From Candidatus Moraniibacteriota bacterium (GTDB lineage Bacteria > Patescibacteriota > Minisyncoccia > Moranbacterales > UBA1568): a DNA stretch of 57,591 nucleotides. Location: contig JAQTRS010000001.1 of assembly GCA_028711705.1 (NCBI GenBank), positions 265,657 to 323,247 on the forward strand, read 5' to 3'. The position numbers and the translations under genes were made by a program. Positions 18,991 to 28,313 of the stretch are shown here, piece after piece (position 1 is the stretch's first letter; every line of letters begins with the position of its first letter). A model generated the notes under the pieces. It made no database searches. It saw nothing but the letters and a program-made list of their open reading frames with translations, and had not been told where the DNA came from.

Positions 18991-21900
18991 AATATATCAT
19001 TGTACAGCTTTTTATAATTTTCCGCCAGCATGCCCACCGAAAATTTTTCTTCGACCAGCTTCCTCGCGTTTGAAGAGACTTCCTTCCTCATCTCCGGATT
19101 TTTAATGATCAATTCCAACTTTTTCGCTATTTCATCAGAATTATTCGGTGGTACAAGAAAGCCTGTCACCCCTTCGCTGACGGCGTCGCCTACCCCGCCG
19201 ACATTGGATGCCACCACGCAGACGCCCATTGCCATAGCCTCGATATTCGAAAGCGGAAAACCTTCCATCTTCGACGGCAAGACGAATACATCAGCGGTGC
19301 TCAAAAACCTCGAGATATCCTCTTGATACCCCAAATACTTGATATTGCCGCCGACCGATCCGATAGACTTTTCAATCGAAACCCTCATAGGACCATCCCC
19401 CACGACAAAAAATTTCATTCGATCATTATTCATGATCAGTTTTCTCGCAGCTTCGACAAACACATCCGGATTCTTTTCCGGAGATAGCCTGCCTATGAAA
19501 TATACGGCCAAATCATCTTTTTTCAAATCTAGCTTCTCCCTTTCGCGATACCTATTATACTTTGACGGATCGAATCTGCCATAGCAATCGATACCATTAT
19601 AAATCACGCACACTGAACTCTTCCGGATTCCTTCTTCCAAAAAAGCCGCCCTAACTTTCATGTTATCCGTCGTATGGATATCGATCAAACGGCCCGCTGA
19701 AATAGAGTTCCTCAAATGATCGGCAAGCGTATTGAAAACGGTACTCACTATTTTGATATCCGGAAACTTCTCTTTAACGGTCGGCAAAGAGCTATAAAAA
19801 AAGCTGTTATGCACGATATGTATGATATCGATACTCCTTGTCCTTATATAGTTCAATACGAATTCGAGGTATTCATCCTCCCTCCGGAAAAGATTCGGCA
19901 GATGATAGATATTGCTCGTGATCTCTTTGAACTTATATTCCCATTCATTATCGCTCTTATGTCCGGTTATGATGGAAAAGTTGAATATGTCCTTATTTCT
20001 CAAGCAAAAATTATATACCACCGTCTCAGCGCCACCAAATGTCAGCCATGGCATAATCAACAGGACATTCTTACGATCTAAACTTCCCCGCAAATACTCC
20101 TTCTCATCGAAAAAATTTATAAGCTGGCTGTGTCCGGAGAATATGTATTTCTCTATGGGAACGCCGCGCGCGCTTTTATGAAAATTTGGATGCAGCTTAT
20201 GGATTTTTTGAATGTGCTCATCCTTCTTTTTCTTATCCTCAGTATACCGGGAATCGGCGGCCCTCCGGTATAGAAACAGGGGCTCCGGAATTCTCCTGGC
20301 TACAGCGCCGGATTCTACGGCATTCATCCAAAACTCCCAATCCTCGAATCCGATTCCTGATTTGTATCCCCCGCACTTCTCCCACATGGATCGCCTAAAA
20401 ATGGCGGCTGTGGTGATGATATTATTTTTATAGAGAAGCCTCGGGTTAAATTCCGGTTCCTTGTACACCCTTTCTTCCAATCCAAAAAAATGCATATCGG
20501 AATACACGATATCAATACCCGGATTTGACTCCAAAACGACCAGGGATTTTTCCAAATAAGTGGCATCGATCTTATCATCTGAATCCAAGCAAAGGATGTA
20601 CTTCCCCTTCGCACCCTTAATGCCTTTATTTCGAGCCATCGATACGCCCGCATTGCTTTGGGAAATCTTAATGATTTTGGGATGATTGATCGATTCGAAC
20701 ACATCATTGCTTTCAGTGTCTGTCGAGCCGTCGTTCACGATGATGTATTCAAAATTCTGGAATGTCTGGTTCAAAACGCTCTCAACGGTTTCATTGATCG
20801 TTTTTCCATGGTTATAAAATGGCGTGACGACGGAGATCAATGGACCATCCCATTTCGCGTTGCTGACCTTCTTCGTAATTACTTGGTATTTTTTAGGTAA
20901 AAATTGCCGAGCAATCTCCCGAATGTCTTCGTTCAGGTATTTTTTTGCAGCGCGCAGCAATCGAGCCTCGATTTTCGATTTGATGGTTCTCGCATGATAC
21001 ATGTACACCCTCAACTTATCACGCAACAAGATGACCGGACGGATTATACGGGAATGATACAAATCGTAAAGAGCATCCTCTTTTTCCTGCAGCAAGGCGC
21101 TGTTCTTTTCGATAATAAGGTCTTTTTCCCTTAGAGGAATGTTATTTTGCTGGATTATTTGCTCTTTTCTGAAAAACAGACTCGGGTCAAGGGCGACCTC
21201 GCGACCGGATAGCGCTATCAAATCAGAAACGGTGAAACCATAACGGCTACTCAATATCTCCAATGACGCCTGATCATGGGCCAGCCTGAAAAGCAAAGAG
21301 ATCCCGAAGATTTTATGCGAAATCGTGATATCGTTGTTTAAAGCCAACAGGGCAATGTTATATCTGACATCGATATCATCCTGAATCGGCACGCCTTCCA
21401 GCTCCGGAAAGACTATTTTCACTTCAGTCGCATCAAGATTTAGAAAATTGTCCAGCATAAAAATCATCTCCCATGCGGTTCGTATCCGTTTCTCCGGCTT
21501 ATCCGCACTGATATTCTGACTCTTACTCCTGATCCTATACTTCAATAGCCTTTCCGGCATTATATGGACTTCATATTTCTGACATAACCTGATCCAAAAA
21601 TCCCAATCAGGAACCTGCGCGAACCGCTCGTCATAATAACCGATCCCCCGATAGCAATCCCGCCTGATCAACGCGCTGGGATGAGCGAAGTTGTTTTTTC
21701 CAAAAAAGGCTTCTCTCATCCATCCATACCTGCCCCTATTCTCCTGTTCGAAGTGAACATGATCGAACAGATTCTTGTCAAAAAATTCGTTGCCATCCTC
21801 GTCTATCGGCAAAAGATGCGACACGACCGCTCCGAAATCCCCATGATTATCAAGAAATTCCACCTGCTTTTCCAGCTTATCTTCTACGAACACATCATCG

Positions 21901-22166
21901 GAATTCATCATCGCGATATACTTCCCGGAAGAATTCCGGATGCAATGATTGACGGCAGCAGAAGCTCCTTTGTTCTTATCGAATATGAATAATTTGATTC
22001 TCTTGTCAGTAAACTTTTTGATTTCCTGCACCGTGTCATCGGAAGATCCGTCATCGGTGATAATCAATTCGAAGTCCTGAAAAGTCTGATCCAATATGCT
22101 TTGGATGCACTCTGAGACATACTTCTCATGATTATACGATGGTAAGACGACACTTACTTTTGGCAT
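18984..22166 (-). CDS. Three-domain glycosyltransferase fusion: GT2-GT2-GT4 (1060 aa)
   Basis: Two GT2 starts ('VSVVLPSYNHEKYVSECIQSILDQTF', 'ISVVTPFYNHGKTINETVESVLNQTF') then GT4 ('LTFGGAETVVYNF', 'YFIGRLSPEKNPDVFVEAA', 'PSKMEGFPLSNIEAMAMG'). Confidence 0.92.
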   Translation of the reverse strand: MPKVSVVLPSYNHEKYVSECIQSILDQTFQDFELIITDDGSSDDTVQEIKKFTDKRIKLFIFDKNKGASAAVNHCIRNSSGKYIAMMNSDDVFVEDKLEKQVEFLDNHGDFGAVVSHLLPIDEDGNEFFDKNLFDHVHFEQENRGRYGWMREAFFGKNNFAHPSALIRRDCYRGIGYYDERFAQVPDWDFWIRLCQKYEVHIMPERLLKYRIRSKSQNISADKPEKRIRTAWEMIFMLDNFLNLDATEVKIVFPELEGVPIQDDIDVRYNIALLALNNDITISHKIFGISLLFRLAHDQASLEILSSRYGFTVSDLIALSGREVALDPSLFFRKEQIIQQNNIPLREKDLIIEKNSALLQEKEDALYDLYHSRIIRPVILLRDKLRVYMYHARTIKSKIEARLLRAAKKYLNEDIREIARQFLPKKYQVITKKVSNAKWDGPLISVVTPFYNHGKTINETVESVLNQTFQNFEYIIVNDGSTDTESNDVFESINHPKIIKISQSNAGVSMARNKGIKGAKGKYILCLDSDDKIDATYLEKSLVVLESNPGIDIVYSDMHFFGLEERVYKEPEFNPRLLYKNNIITTAAIFRRSMWEKCGGYKSGIGFEDWEFWMNAVESGAVARRIPEPLFLYRRAADSRYTEDKKKKDEHIQKIHKLHPNFHKSARGVPIEKYIFSGHSQLINFFDEKEYLRGSLDRKNVLLIMPWLTFGGAETVVYNFCLRNKDIFNFSIITGHKSDNEWEYKFKEITSNIYHLPNLFRREDEYLEFVLNYIRTRSIDIIHIVHNSFFYSSLPTVKEKFPDIKIVSTVFNTLADHLRNSISAGRLIDIHTTDNMKVRAAFLEEGIRKSSVCVIYNGIDCYGRFDPSKYNRYREREKLDLKKDDLAVYFIGRLSPEKNPDVFVEAARKLIMNNDRMKFFVVGDGPMRVSIEKSIGSVGGNIKYLGYQEDISRFLSTADVFVLPSKMEGFPLSNIEAMAMGVCVVASNVGGVGDAVSEGVTGFLVPPNNSDEIAKKLELIIKNPEMRKEVSSNARKLVEEKFSVGMLAENYKKLYNDILC

Positions 22167-22167
22167 A

Positions 22168-23310
22168 CTAGTTTCCCTTAAAGCTACTTATCAAATCGCA
22201 GATCCGCTCAGCATCATCAGGCGATATTCCTCCATGAAAAGGCAGTGCCAATACCCGATCAGCCACATCATTGGCAATCGGCAATCGCTCTTCTTTGGCG
22301 GAAAAAAAGTCCCGATAAAATTTGGCATTGCTGCACAATGGATAAAAATATTTTCTTGAAAAAACGTTGTGCTTTTTCAGATTTTCATGGACATAATCGC
22401 GCGAAAAACCAAATTGAGCAGCATTTATCCTGATAACGAAGTACTGCAAACTCTCTTTCGTAACATCCCCGCTTTTCCGCGGCAATATGACCCCATCCAC
22501 ACCCCCCAACCTGTCATGGAAGATGCCTTCGATCATGGCCCTGTGATTCCTCTCTATATCCTTCTCTGTCAGCATCAACAGACCGATCGATGCCTGCAAT
22601 TCATTCATTTTACCATTTATGCCGCATTCGATCACCTCTTCATTCTTGATACCGAAGTTCTTCACGATATCACATTTCTCTTTCAAATGTTTATCCTTAA
22701 AAACGATAGCGCCGCCCTCAACCGTATGAAAAAGTTTGGTCGCGTGAAAACTGAATACGGACGCGTCTCCATAGCATGCAACGCTTTTTCCGTTAAGCTC
22801 CAACTCAAATGCATGCGCAGCATCATAGATAACCTTCAGATCATGCTTCCGAGCAATCTCCGCTATTTTTTCAACCTCGCAAGCTCTCCCAAAAACATGC
22901 ACCGCTAAGATCGCCTTCGTATCAGCCGTTATGAGACTCTCGATTTTCTTGACATCGATATTCATTGAATCCGGATCGATATCGCAAAAAACAGGTTTAA
23001 GACCCGCCCATGTGATCGAGTGCGGCGTTGCCGGAAACGTAAAGGGCGTCGTAATAACTTCCCCGCTAGTGATACCGAGTGTCTTAAACGCGACAATGAG
23101 TCCTATCGTAGCATTTGAAACAAGGGATGTCGGAAATCCATCGAATATCTCGGCTTGGAGACGCGCTTCCAACTCCTGATGCTTATACCCGTTATTCGTG
23201 AGCCACCCCGACTTCCACACCTCTTGCAGTTCACCCTTGAAATCGTCTAAATCCACCAAAACAGGCTTTGCTATAACGACAGGATTTTCAAATGAGGGTC
23301 TGTTAGGCAT
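22168..23310 (-). CDS. DegT/DnrJ/EryC1/StrS-family PLP aminotransferase
   Basis: 'TTPFTFPATPHSITWAGLKPVFCDIDPDSMNID', 'VIYDAAHAFE', 'VFSFHATKLFHTVEGGAIVF' PLP Lys. Confidence 0.92.
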   Translation of the reverse strand: MPNRPSFENPVVIAKPVLVDLDDFKGELQEVWKSGWLTNNGYKHQELEARLQAEIFDGFPTSLVSNATIGLIVAFKTLGITSGEVITTPFTFPATPHSITWAGLKPVFCDIDPDSMNIDVKKIESLITADTKAILAVHVFGRACEVEKIAEIARKHDLKVIYDAAHAFELELNGKSVACYGDASVFSFHATKLFHTVEGGAIVFKDKHLKEKCDIVKNFGIKNEEVIECGINGKMNELQASIGLLMLTEKDIERNHRAMIEGIFHDRLGGVDGVILPRKSGDVTKESLQYFVIRINAAQFGFSRDYVHENLKKHNVFSRKYFYPLCSNAKFYRDFFSAKEERLPIANDVADRVLALPFHGGISPDDAERICDLISSFKGN

Positions 23311-23319
23311 AAATAAGGT

Positions 23320-23862
23320 CTACTGATCAATTTTTTTCGCGACAACCGTATAGTGAATCGGCATCAGAAATCTCTCTGATTCAAGAGCGTTCAGCGCCAA
23401 AATCTCCCACCCATGACTCAACAATGCTCTCCAGCCATGCTCGCTGAATCGCCAGCAATCGGGCAATGGACCGTGTATGCGAAAATCAAAAGGGGCTGAG
23501 AAGAAAGCGAGCCCATCTTGCTTCAGCATCCTTCTGATCTCAACGACCGCAGCAAAAGGATTGAGCGTGTGCTCCAAAACCTCCGCGCACAACACCCTAT
23601 CAAATCGACTGTCAGGTATGATACGCGAATTTTCAACACATATATCCGCGATGTATGTGGCTGAAGAATTCGGATCGATATCTAACGTTTCAATGGAACA
23701 TTCCCTGAACCACTCCTTCGCTCCGGCATGATCCTGGGGCGCAACGTCGAGCAGTAACCCGCCGTCGTCATATTTTTTTGCGCAATCCTCGATAAAATGG
23801 GAAACATTGTCTCTCAGAAGTTTGAAATGTCGCAAATCCCGTTCATCAATTTCTTGTTTCAT
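23320..23862 (-). CDS. SAM-dependent methyltransferase (Methyltransf_11-like)
   Basis: 'LLLDVAPQDHAG', 'FDRVLCAEVLEHTLNPFAAVVEIRRMLKQDGLAFFSAPF'. Confidence 0.8.
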   Translation of the reverse strand: MKQEIDERDLRHFKLLRDNVSHFIEDCAKKYDDGGLLLDVAPQDHAGAKEWFRECSIETLDIDPNSSATYIADICVENSRIIPDSRFDRVLCAEVLEHTLNPFAAVVEIRRMLKQDGLAFFSAPFDFRIHGPLPDCWRFSEHGWRALLSHGWEILALNALESERFLMPIHYTVVAKKIDQ

Positions 23863-23866
23863 GCAA

Positions 23867-25156
23867 TTATTTCTTCCAACTGATTAAACTTTCCAAAGAG
23901 CTGACCTCAAACGTCGGTATAGCTTTCTTTTCATAGACAGCCAGGCGTTCCTGAAAAGAATCGTCGATAAAAATTGAGGGATACTCGTTGATATAAGTAT
24001 CCTTGCTATCAGATACGCCGATATCATCTATACTATCGAAAACTTCCGATATCCTGAATTTCTTCAAGACATCCCTGATGTCCTCCCCGAACCTCTCCTT
24101 GTGCCGGGATAATAGATGTATTTTAATTCCCTCGTTAAAACACTGGTATAGATATGCCATTACGACAGGATTCACTTTTCCGTCAAAGATGATGGTATCA
24201 TCCAAATCTATATATACATGCCGATACTCCAATTCCGCCCGGAACCTGTTGAAAAGAGCCCTATCCATCACGATACCATACTGATTCGGCATGATGCGAA
24301 CATCTATACCCAATGTATCAAAAATACTCAATAATGGGAAATTCACGCCTAAATTTCTATATAAGGCCATACTGCCGGCAATACGGGGAGCCACCTCTAA
24401 TAATGATAATTCCCCATTCCGATCCTCTTTTACCTGAAAAAACCACGCTCCATGAAACAGGAGCTTCTGATTGATTTTCTCCGCCATGGACCTGAATTTC
24501 TGCATATCTGCCGGAAATGTACGTACGCTTATACCGCCAGAGATCCGCCCTCGCTCGCGAGCGCCAGAAAAAAGCAACTCCCGATTCTTATCGGTAAAAC
24601 AATCGATGGTGTATTCTTTTCCTGGCAGGTATTCCAACATCAGGAGCGTTGGATCCTTCTTAGCGTAGAATTCGATGTCCTCGATACATGAAGCCGTATA
24701 GGTACCCCTGGATCCCTGCCCGACATCAGGCTTTAAAAAAACAGGGTAGCTGCGGATTTCATCTGCGGACGCATATATCTGCGGCACATTGATACTCCCC
24801 CTCAAGAAATCATATGTTTTCTTTTTCGATCGACAGGTTTCACATGTCTCGACGGGTGAGCTGATAATTCCGCAAGACAACGCCTGCTTGTTTTGTACCA
24901 ATTTCAAAACGACACTGTCATGGGCGGGAAATATGAAATCTATGGCATATTTTTGGACTATCTCCTCCATTCTTTCGATAAAATCCGCATCCTCAACATC
25001 AGGGATATCCCCTATATAATTCGAGTAGACATATTCCCCGTGATTGGAAACGCTTGAACCTCCAAAAAGGGCCACATGTGTAGACCATTTCAACGCATTA
25101 TGTATCTCAAGGGCGATTTCCGAGCCGCAAGGAAAAACAAGGATGTTTTTTTTCAT
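23867..25156 (-). CDS. ATP-grasp ligase fused to a C-terminal HAD-like domain
   Basis: ATP-grasp 'YPVFLKPDVGQGSRGTYTA', 'LLMLEYLPGKEYTIDCF', 'LLEVAPRIAGS'; HAD-like 'HVYIDLDDTIIFDGKV', 'IHLLSRH', 'SIFIDDSFQERLAV'. Confidence 0.85.
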   Translation of the reverse strand: MKKNILVFPCGSEIALEIHNALKWSTHVALFGGSSVSNHGEYVYSNYIGDIPDVEDADFIERMEEIVQKYAIDFIFPAHDSVVLKLVQNKQALSCGIISSPVETCETCRSKKKTYDFLRGSINVPQIYASADEIRSYPVFLKPDVGQGSRGTYTASCIEDIEFYAKKDPTLLMLEYLPGKEYTIDCFTDKNRELLFSGARERGRISGGISVRTFPADMQKFRSMAEKINQKLLFHGAWFFQVKEDRNGELSLLEVAPRIAGSMALYRNLGVNFPLLSIFDTLGIDVRIMPNQYGIVMDRALFNRFRAELEYRHVYIDLDDTIIFDGKVNPVVMAYLYQCFNEGIKIHLLSRHKERFGEDIRDVLKKFRISEVFDSIDDIGVSDSKDTYINEYPSIFIDDSFQERLAVYEKKAIPTFEVSSLESLISWKK

Positions 25157-25210
25157 AACGATAATCGATACCAAATAACCGGCTTATTCCAGATACTGCT
25201 ACTTCGAAAT

Positions 25211-26485
25211 CTATTTCAATACACCTGCGCCTTCCCATATATAATCCAAAACTATCGGACCTTCGTTCTTATTTTTTGAAATGACCCTGAATTTTCGCAT
25301 TTTTTCAGCGAAAGGATACGCGTATGCCAAATGAGGATGTATCCCGATCACATTGGCATAAACATGAAATAAGCCCTCATGAAGAGGAACATGTTTAAAA
25401 TCTATTCGGAAAAATCCATCTTCAACGTATTTTACCGTATCGATTTTATCTAAGAACGTATTTATTCCGAATAGATATACCCCATTCTCGTCATGAATCC
25501 GAACACCGAAATCAACCGTCTTCGACGTATCGAACAATTCAAAATGAACTTTTACGGATACGTCGTCACCGCTCTCGAACACATTTTTTTCATTATTATC
25601 CGCATCAAAAAATTCTATCCTGGAAATTTCAGCAACCCTACGATTCGCATCATTCGCTTCCGATTCTTCATTTTCAACAGCCTTTGCATTCTTTTCTGAT
25701 TGATCTGCACTCTCCTTCTCCTCATCGATAATCCGTCTCTCTTCATCCGACATGTTTTCATATACATACTCGTTTGAAACTTCCTCAGCCGTTCCTATCT
25801 TCATTATCACGCCATTGCGTAAAAGTATCGCTTTATCGCAATACTTCTGTATCACAGAAATATCGTGGGTCACGATAATAACCGTCCGACCCATATCTTT
25901 ATACTTCACGAATTCCGTAAGGCACTTGCTCTGAAAGTTGCTATCCCCCACTGCTAAGACTTCGTCCATCAGGAGGATATCGCGATTAGCATGGATGGAA
26001 ACAGAAAACGCGAGACGGACCTGCATGCCGCTCGAATAATTTTTGAGTTTCTGATCGATAAACTTCTCAAGTTCCGAGAACTTCACGATGTCGTCGAACT
26101 TCTCGTCGATCTGCTTCTGCGTCATCCCGAGCACGGTCGCATTGAGATAGATATTATCCCGTCCCGAAAGCTCGGGATTGAATCCGATACCGAGCTCCAA
26201 AAACGGCGAGATCATCCCATCGATATGCACCCTCCCCTTATTGGGATGATAGATCCCCGCCAGAATCTTCAGCAGCGTCGACTTGCCGCTGCCATTCCGC
26301 CCGATGATACCGAAGAACTCGCCCTTCTTCACCTCGAAGCTCACGTCATCAAGGGCTTTGAACTCTTCGTAGGTGGAGTGCTTGAAGACGCTCACAAAGG
26401 CCCCGCGCAGGCTTGACACCTTTTCATGCGGGATCCTGAATGTCTTGGAGACGTTGTGTACTTTGATGGCGATGTTTTTGTACAT
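25211..26485 (-). CDS. wzt: ABC transporter ATP-binding protein for polysaccharide export with C-terminal Wzt-type domain
   Basis: 'GIIGRNGSGKSTLLKILAGIYHPNKG', 'YSSGMQVRLAFSVSIHANRDILLMDEVLAVGD', C-terminal beta-rich Wzt_C-like region; start moved to MYKNIAIKVHNVSKTF. Confidence 0.93.
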   Translation of the reverse strand: MYKNIAIKVHNVSKTFRIPHEKVSSLRGAFVSVFKHSTYEEFKALDDVSFEVKKGEFFGIIGRNGSGKSTLLKILAGIYHPNKGRVHIDGMISPFLELGIGFNPELSGRDNIYLNATVLGMTQKQIDEKFDDIVKFSELEKFIDQKLKNYSSGMQVRLAFSVSIHANRDILLMDEVLAVGDSNFQSKCLTEFVKYKDMGRTVIIVTHDISVIQKYCDKAILLRNGVIMKIGTAEEVSNEYVYENMSDEERRIIDEEKESADQSEKNAKAVENEESEANDANRRVAEISRIEFFDADNNEKNVFESGDDVSVKVHFELFDTSKTVDFGVRIHDENGVYLFGINTFLDKIDTVKYVEDGFFRIDFKHVPLHEGLFHVYANVIGIHPHLAYAYPFAEKMRKFRVISKNKNEGPIVLDYIWEGAGVLK

Positions 26486-26492
26486 AGTTTTG

Positions 26493-27272
26493 CTAGATTT
26501 CTTCGGCGACATTAACGGAAAATTTCCTGTACGCAAGGACGCTGAGTCCGAATCCTGCCACAAGGACAGCAAAAAAAGCACTGTATTGCCAACTCTCCGC
26601 GAAGTGTCCGGTTGTGAGGGATTCCTTGGTGAAGTGGATAATAAAGGCCATCGGATTGGCGAGAAGGACCTGTTGAATGTACAACGGAAGCATCTGAAGC
26701 GGATAGATGATCGGTGTCGCATAGAAAAGAATAGTAAGAACGACCTCCCATACCAAAATAAGATCGCGCAAACGCACGTACAATGGGGCCATCAGAAGAC
26801 CGAATGCCAAGACGATGGCATATATGGAAAGAGAGAATAGGATGAACATCACAACAGCCGCAAAACTCGGCAGGAACTGATACCATGCGAAGAATGCGAT
26901 GATCACCACGAGATTCATCGCATAGACCAGCGCCGAATTGAGCGTGGAGGCGACGATGATCGTCCAACGCGGGATGTATATCTTGGTCACCAATTGCGAC
27001 TTGTTAAGGAGCGACGACATGCTCGCCATCGTTCCTTCGGAAAAGAAGTTGAACATGATAATCGCCGTCAAAAGCTGGAGCGTGTAGTATTCATTACCAC
27101 CAGACCCGCGAGGATTGAAAATGGACGAGAAGACGAAATTGAGGATGGCGAACATGAGCAGCGGCTTAAGCAGGGCCCAGACATACCCCAAAACAGACCC
27201 GTGATAACGGAGTTTGAAATCTGTCTTGGCGAGTACCCAGACCAGCTCGCGGTAATTCTCATGTTTGCGCAT
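26493..27272 (-). CDS. wzm: ABC-2 type polysaccharide export permease
   Basis: 'LVWVLAKTDFKLRYHGSVLGYVWALLKPLLMFAILNFVF', multi-TM, adjacent to Wzt. Confidence 0.93.
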   Translation of the reverse strand: MRKHENYRELVWVLAKTDFKLRYHGSVLGYVWALLKPLLMFAILNFVFSSIFNPRGSGGNEYYTLQLLTAIIMFNFFSEGTMASMSSLLNKSQLVTKIYIPRWTIIVASTLNSALVYAMNLVVIIAFFAWYQFLPSFAAVVMFILFSLSIYAIVLAFGLLMAPLYVRLRDLILVWEVVLTILFYATPIIYPLQMLPLYIQQVLLANPMAFIIHFTKESLTTGHFAESWQYSAFFAVLVAGFGLSVLAYRKFSVNVAEEI

Positions 27273-27359
27273 AGTATCCCTTAAAGTGTGTAGTACGATA
27301 CGTTATGCATGAGAGACAAAGCTTTCGCATTGTCTCTCATGTGTCGCCTGCCTTCGGTA

Positions 27360-27794
27360 TTATTCGGTCACCTTCAGAAGACCCCACTGTCCGCCGGCGC
27401 GATGCCCCGGCATGGAACAATAGTAGGTGAACTCGCCCACCTTGTCGGCAGTGAACTCGATCACGGTCTCCTCGTTGAGCGGCGTCATCTTCTTGATACC
27501 GTATTCATCGATAGCGAAATCATGCGATCCTTTAGTATTGGTCACTCTGATACGGACCTTATCCCCCTTCTTGACACTGATTTCCTTGAGCGAGAACCAT
27601 TTCCCGGCCTCGTCATAGTACGAGGTCATCGAGAATTCCTTCATATCGCCTGCGGTAGCTGCAATATCGTCGTTCATCGCCTGATTCTTCTCCACCTGCG
27701 TCGGAGCTGCCGGCGCCGCCGCCTTATCCCCCCGCATGGCAAAAAACGCAACCACCCCGATAACGATCACCGTTCCCGCAATAAGCTTTCCCAT
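27360..27794 (-). CDS. Membrane-anchored cupredoxin-domain protein
   Basis: N-terminal TM anchor; 'KGSHDFAIDEYG' and 'YYCSMPGHRAGGQWGLLKVTE' blue-copper motif. Confidence 0.88.
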   Translation of the reverse strand: MGKLIAGTVIVIGVVAFFAMRGDKAAAPAAPTQVEKNQAMNDDIAATAGDMKEFSMTSYYDEAGKWFSLKEISVKKGDKVRIRVTNTKGSHDFAIDEYGIKKMTPLNEETVIEFTADKVGEFTYYCSMPGHRAGGQWGLLKVTE

Positions 27795-27878
27795 AAAAGT
27801 AGTCTTAAATACTAAAAACTTCCTCTTCAGTATAGCATATCGGGGGGAAAGGGGCTATTTTGAACCCTTTCGCTTCTT

Positions 27879-28271
27879 TTATTTTGCTTTTCTGTGGGCC
27901 CGGACAATAATTATGCCGCTCACAAAAACAAAGATGACAGAAGTCATAAGAAAAACACTCCCCTTTTCAATAGGAAACATCCAATCATGACTATATGCAG
28001 GCGCAAGAACAATAAACAACATAGAAACGGGCGTTGCGATACAGGCAAACTTCCACCATTTCTGAAAGATCTCTTCTTGCATACGATATGTTATGAGAGA
28101 AAAGAGAAAAAGCAGGAAGAATGGAAAGAAAGTTATAGCTATACTATCAAATTTCTCGATACAAGCACCGTAACTATGCGGTGGACAAATACCAATTTCC
28201 CTGGAGAAAATAAAGATTCCCGAAAAAATCATCGCAACAATAGAACCAAACAATACACTTTTCTTTGTCAT
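27879..28271 (-). CDS. Hypothetical 4-TM membrane protein
   Basis: 130-aa ORF with predicted TMs; no recognised family. Confidence 0.55.
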   Translation of the reverse strand: MTKKSVLFGSIVAMIFSGIFIFSREIGICPPHSYGACIEKFDSIAITFFPFFLLFLFSLITYRMQEEIFQKWWKFACIATPVSMLFIVLAPAYSHDWMFPIEKGSVFLMTSVIFVFVSGIIIVRAHRKAK

Positions 28272-28313
28272 ATGCTTATTCTTTTTTAATTATATTTTCT
28301 ACTCTACACGCTT

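Noticed and set aside
18984-22166. Assembly error joining two or three GT genes
   Set aside because: The frame is continuous through linkers with no compositional break; kept as a real fusion, but read support should be checked
26485-26722. N-terminal extension of the Wzt ORF (MRHRSSIRFRCF...)
   Set aside because: Overlaps wzm coding sequence on the same strand; the normal Wzt start MYKNIAIKVHNVSKTF is at 26485
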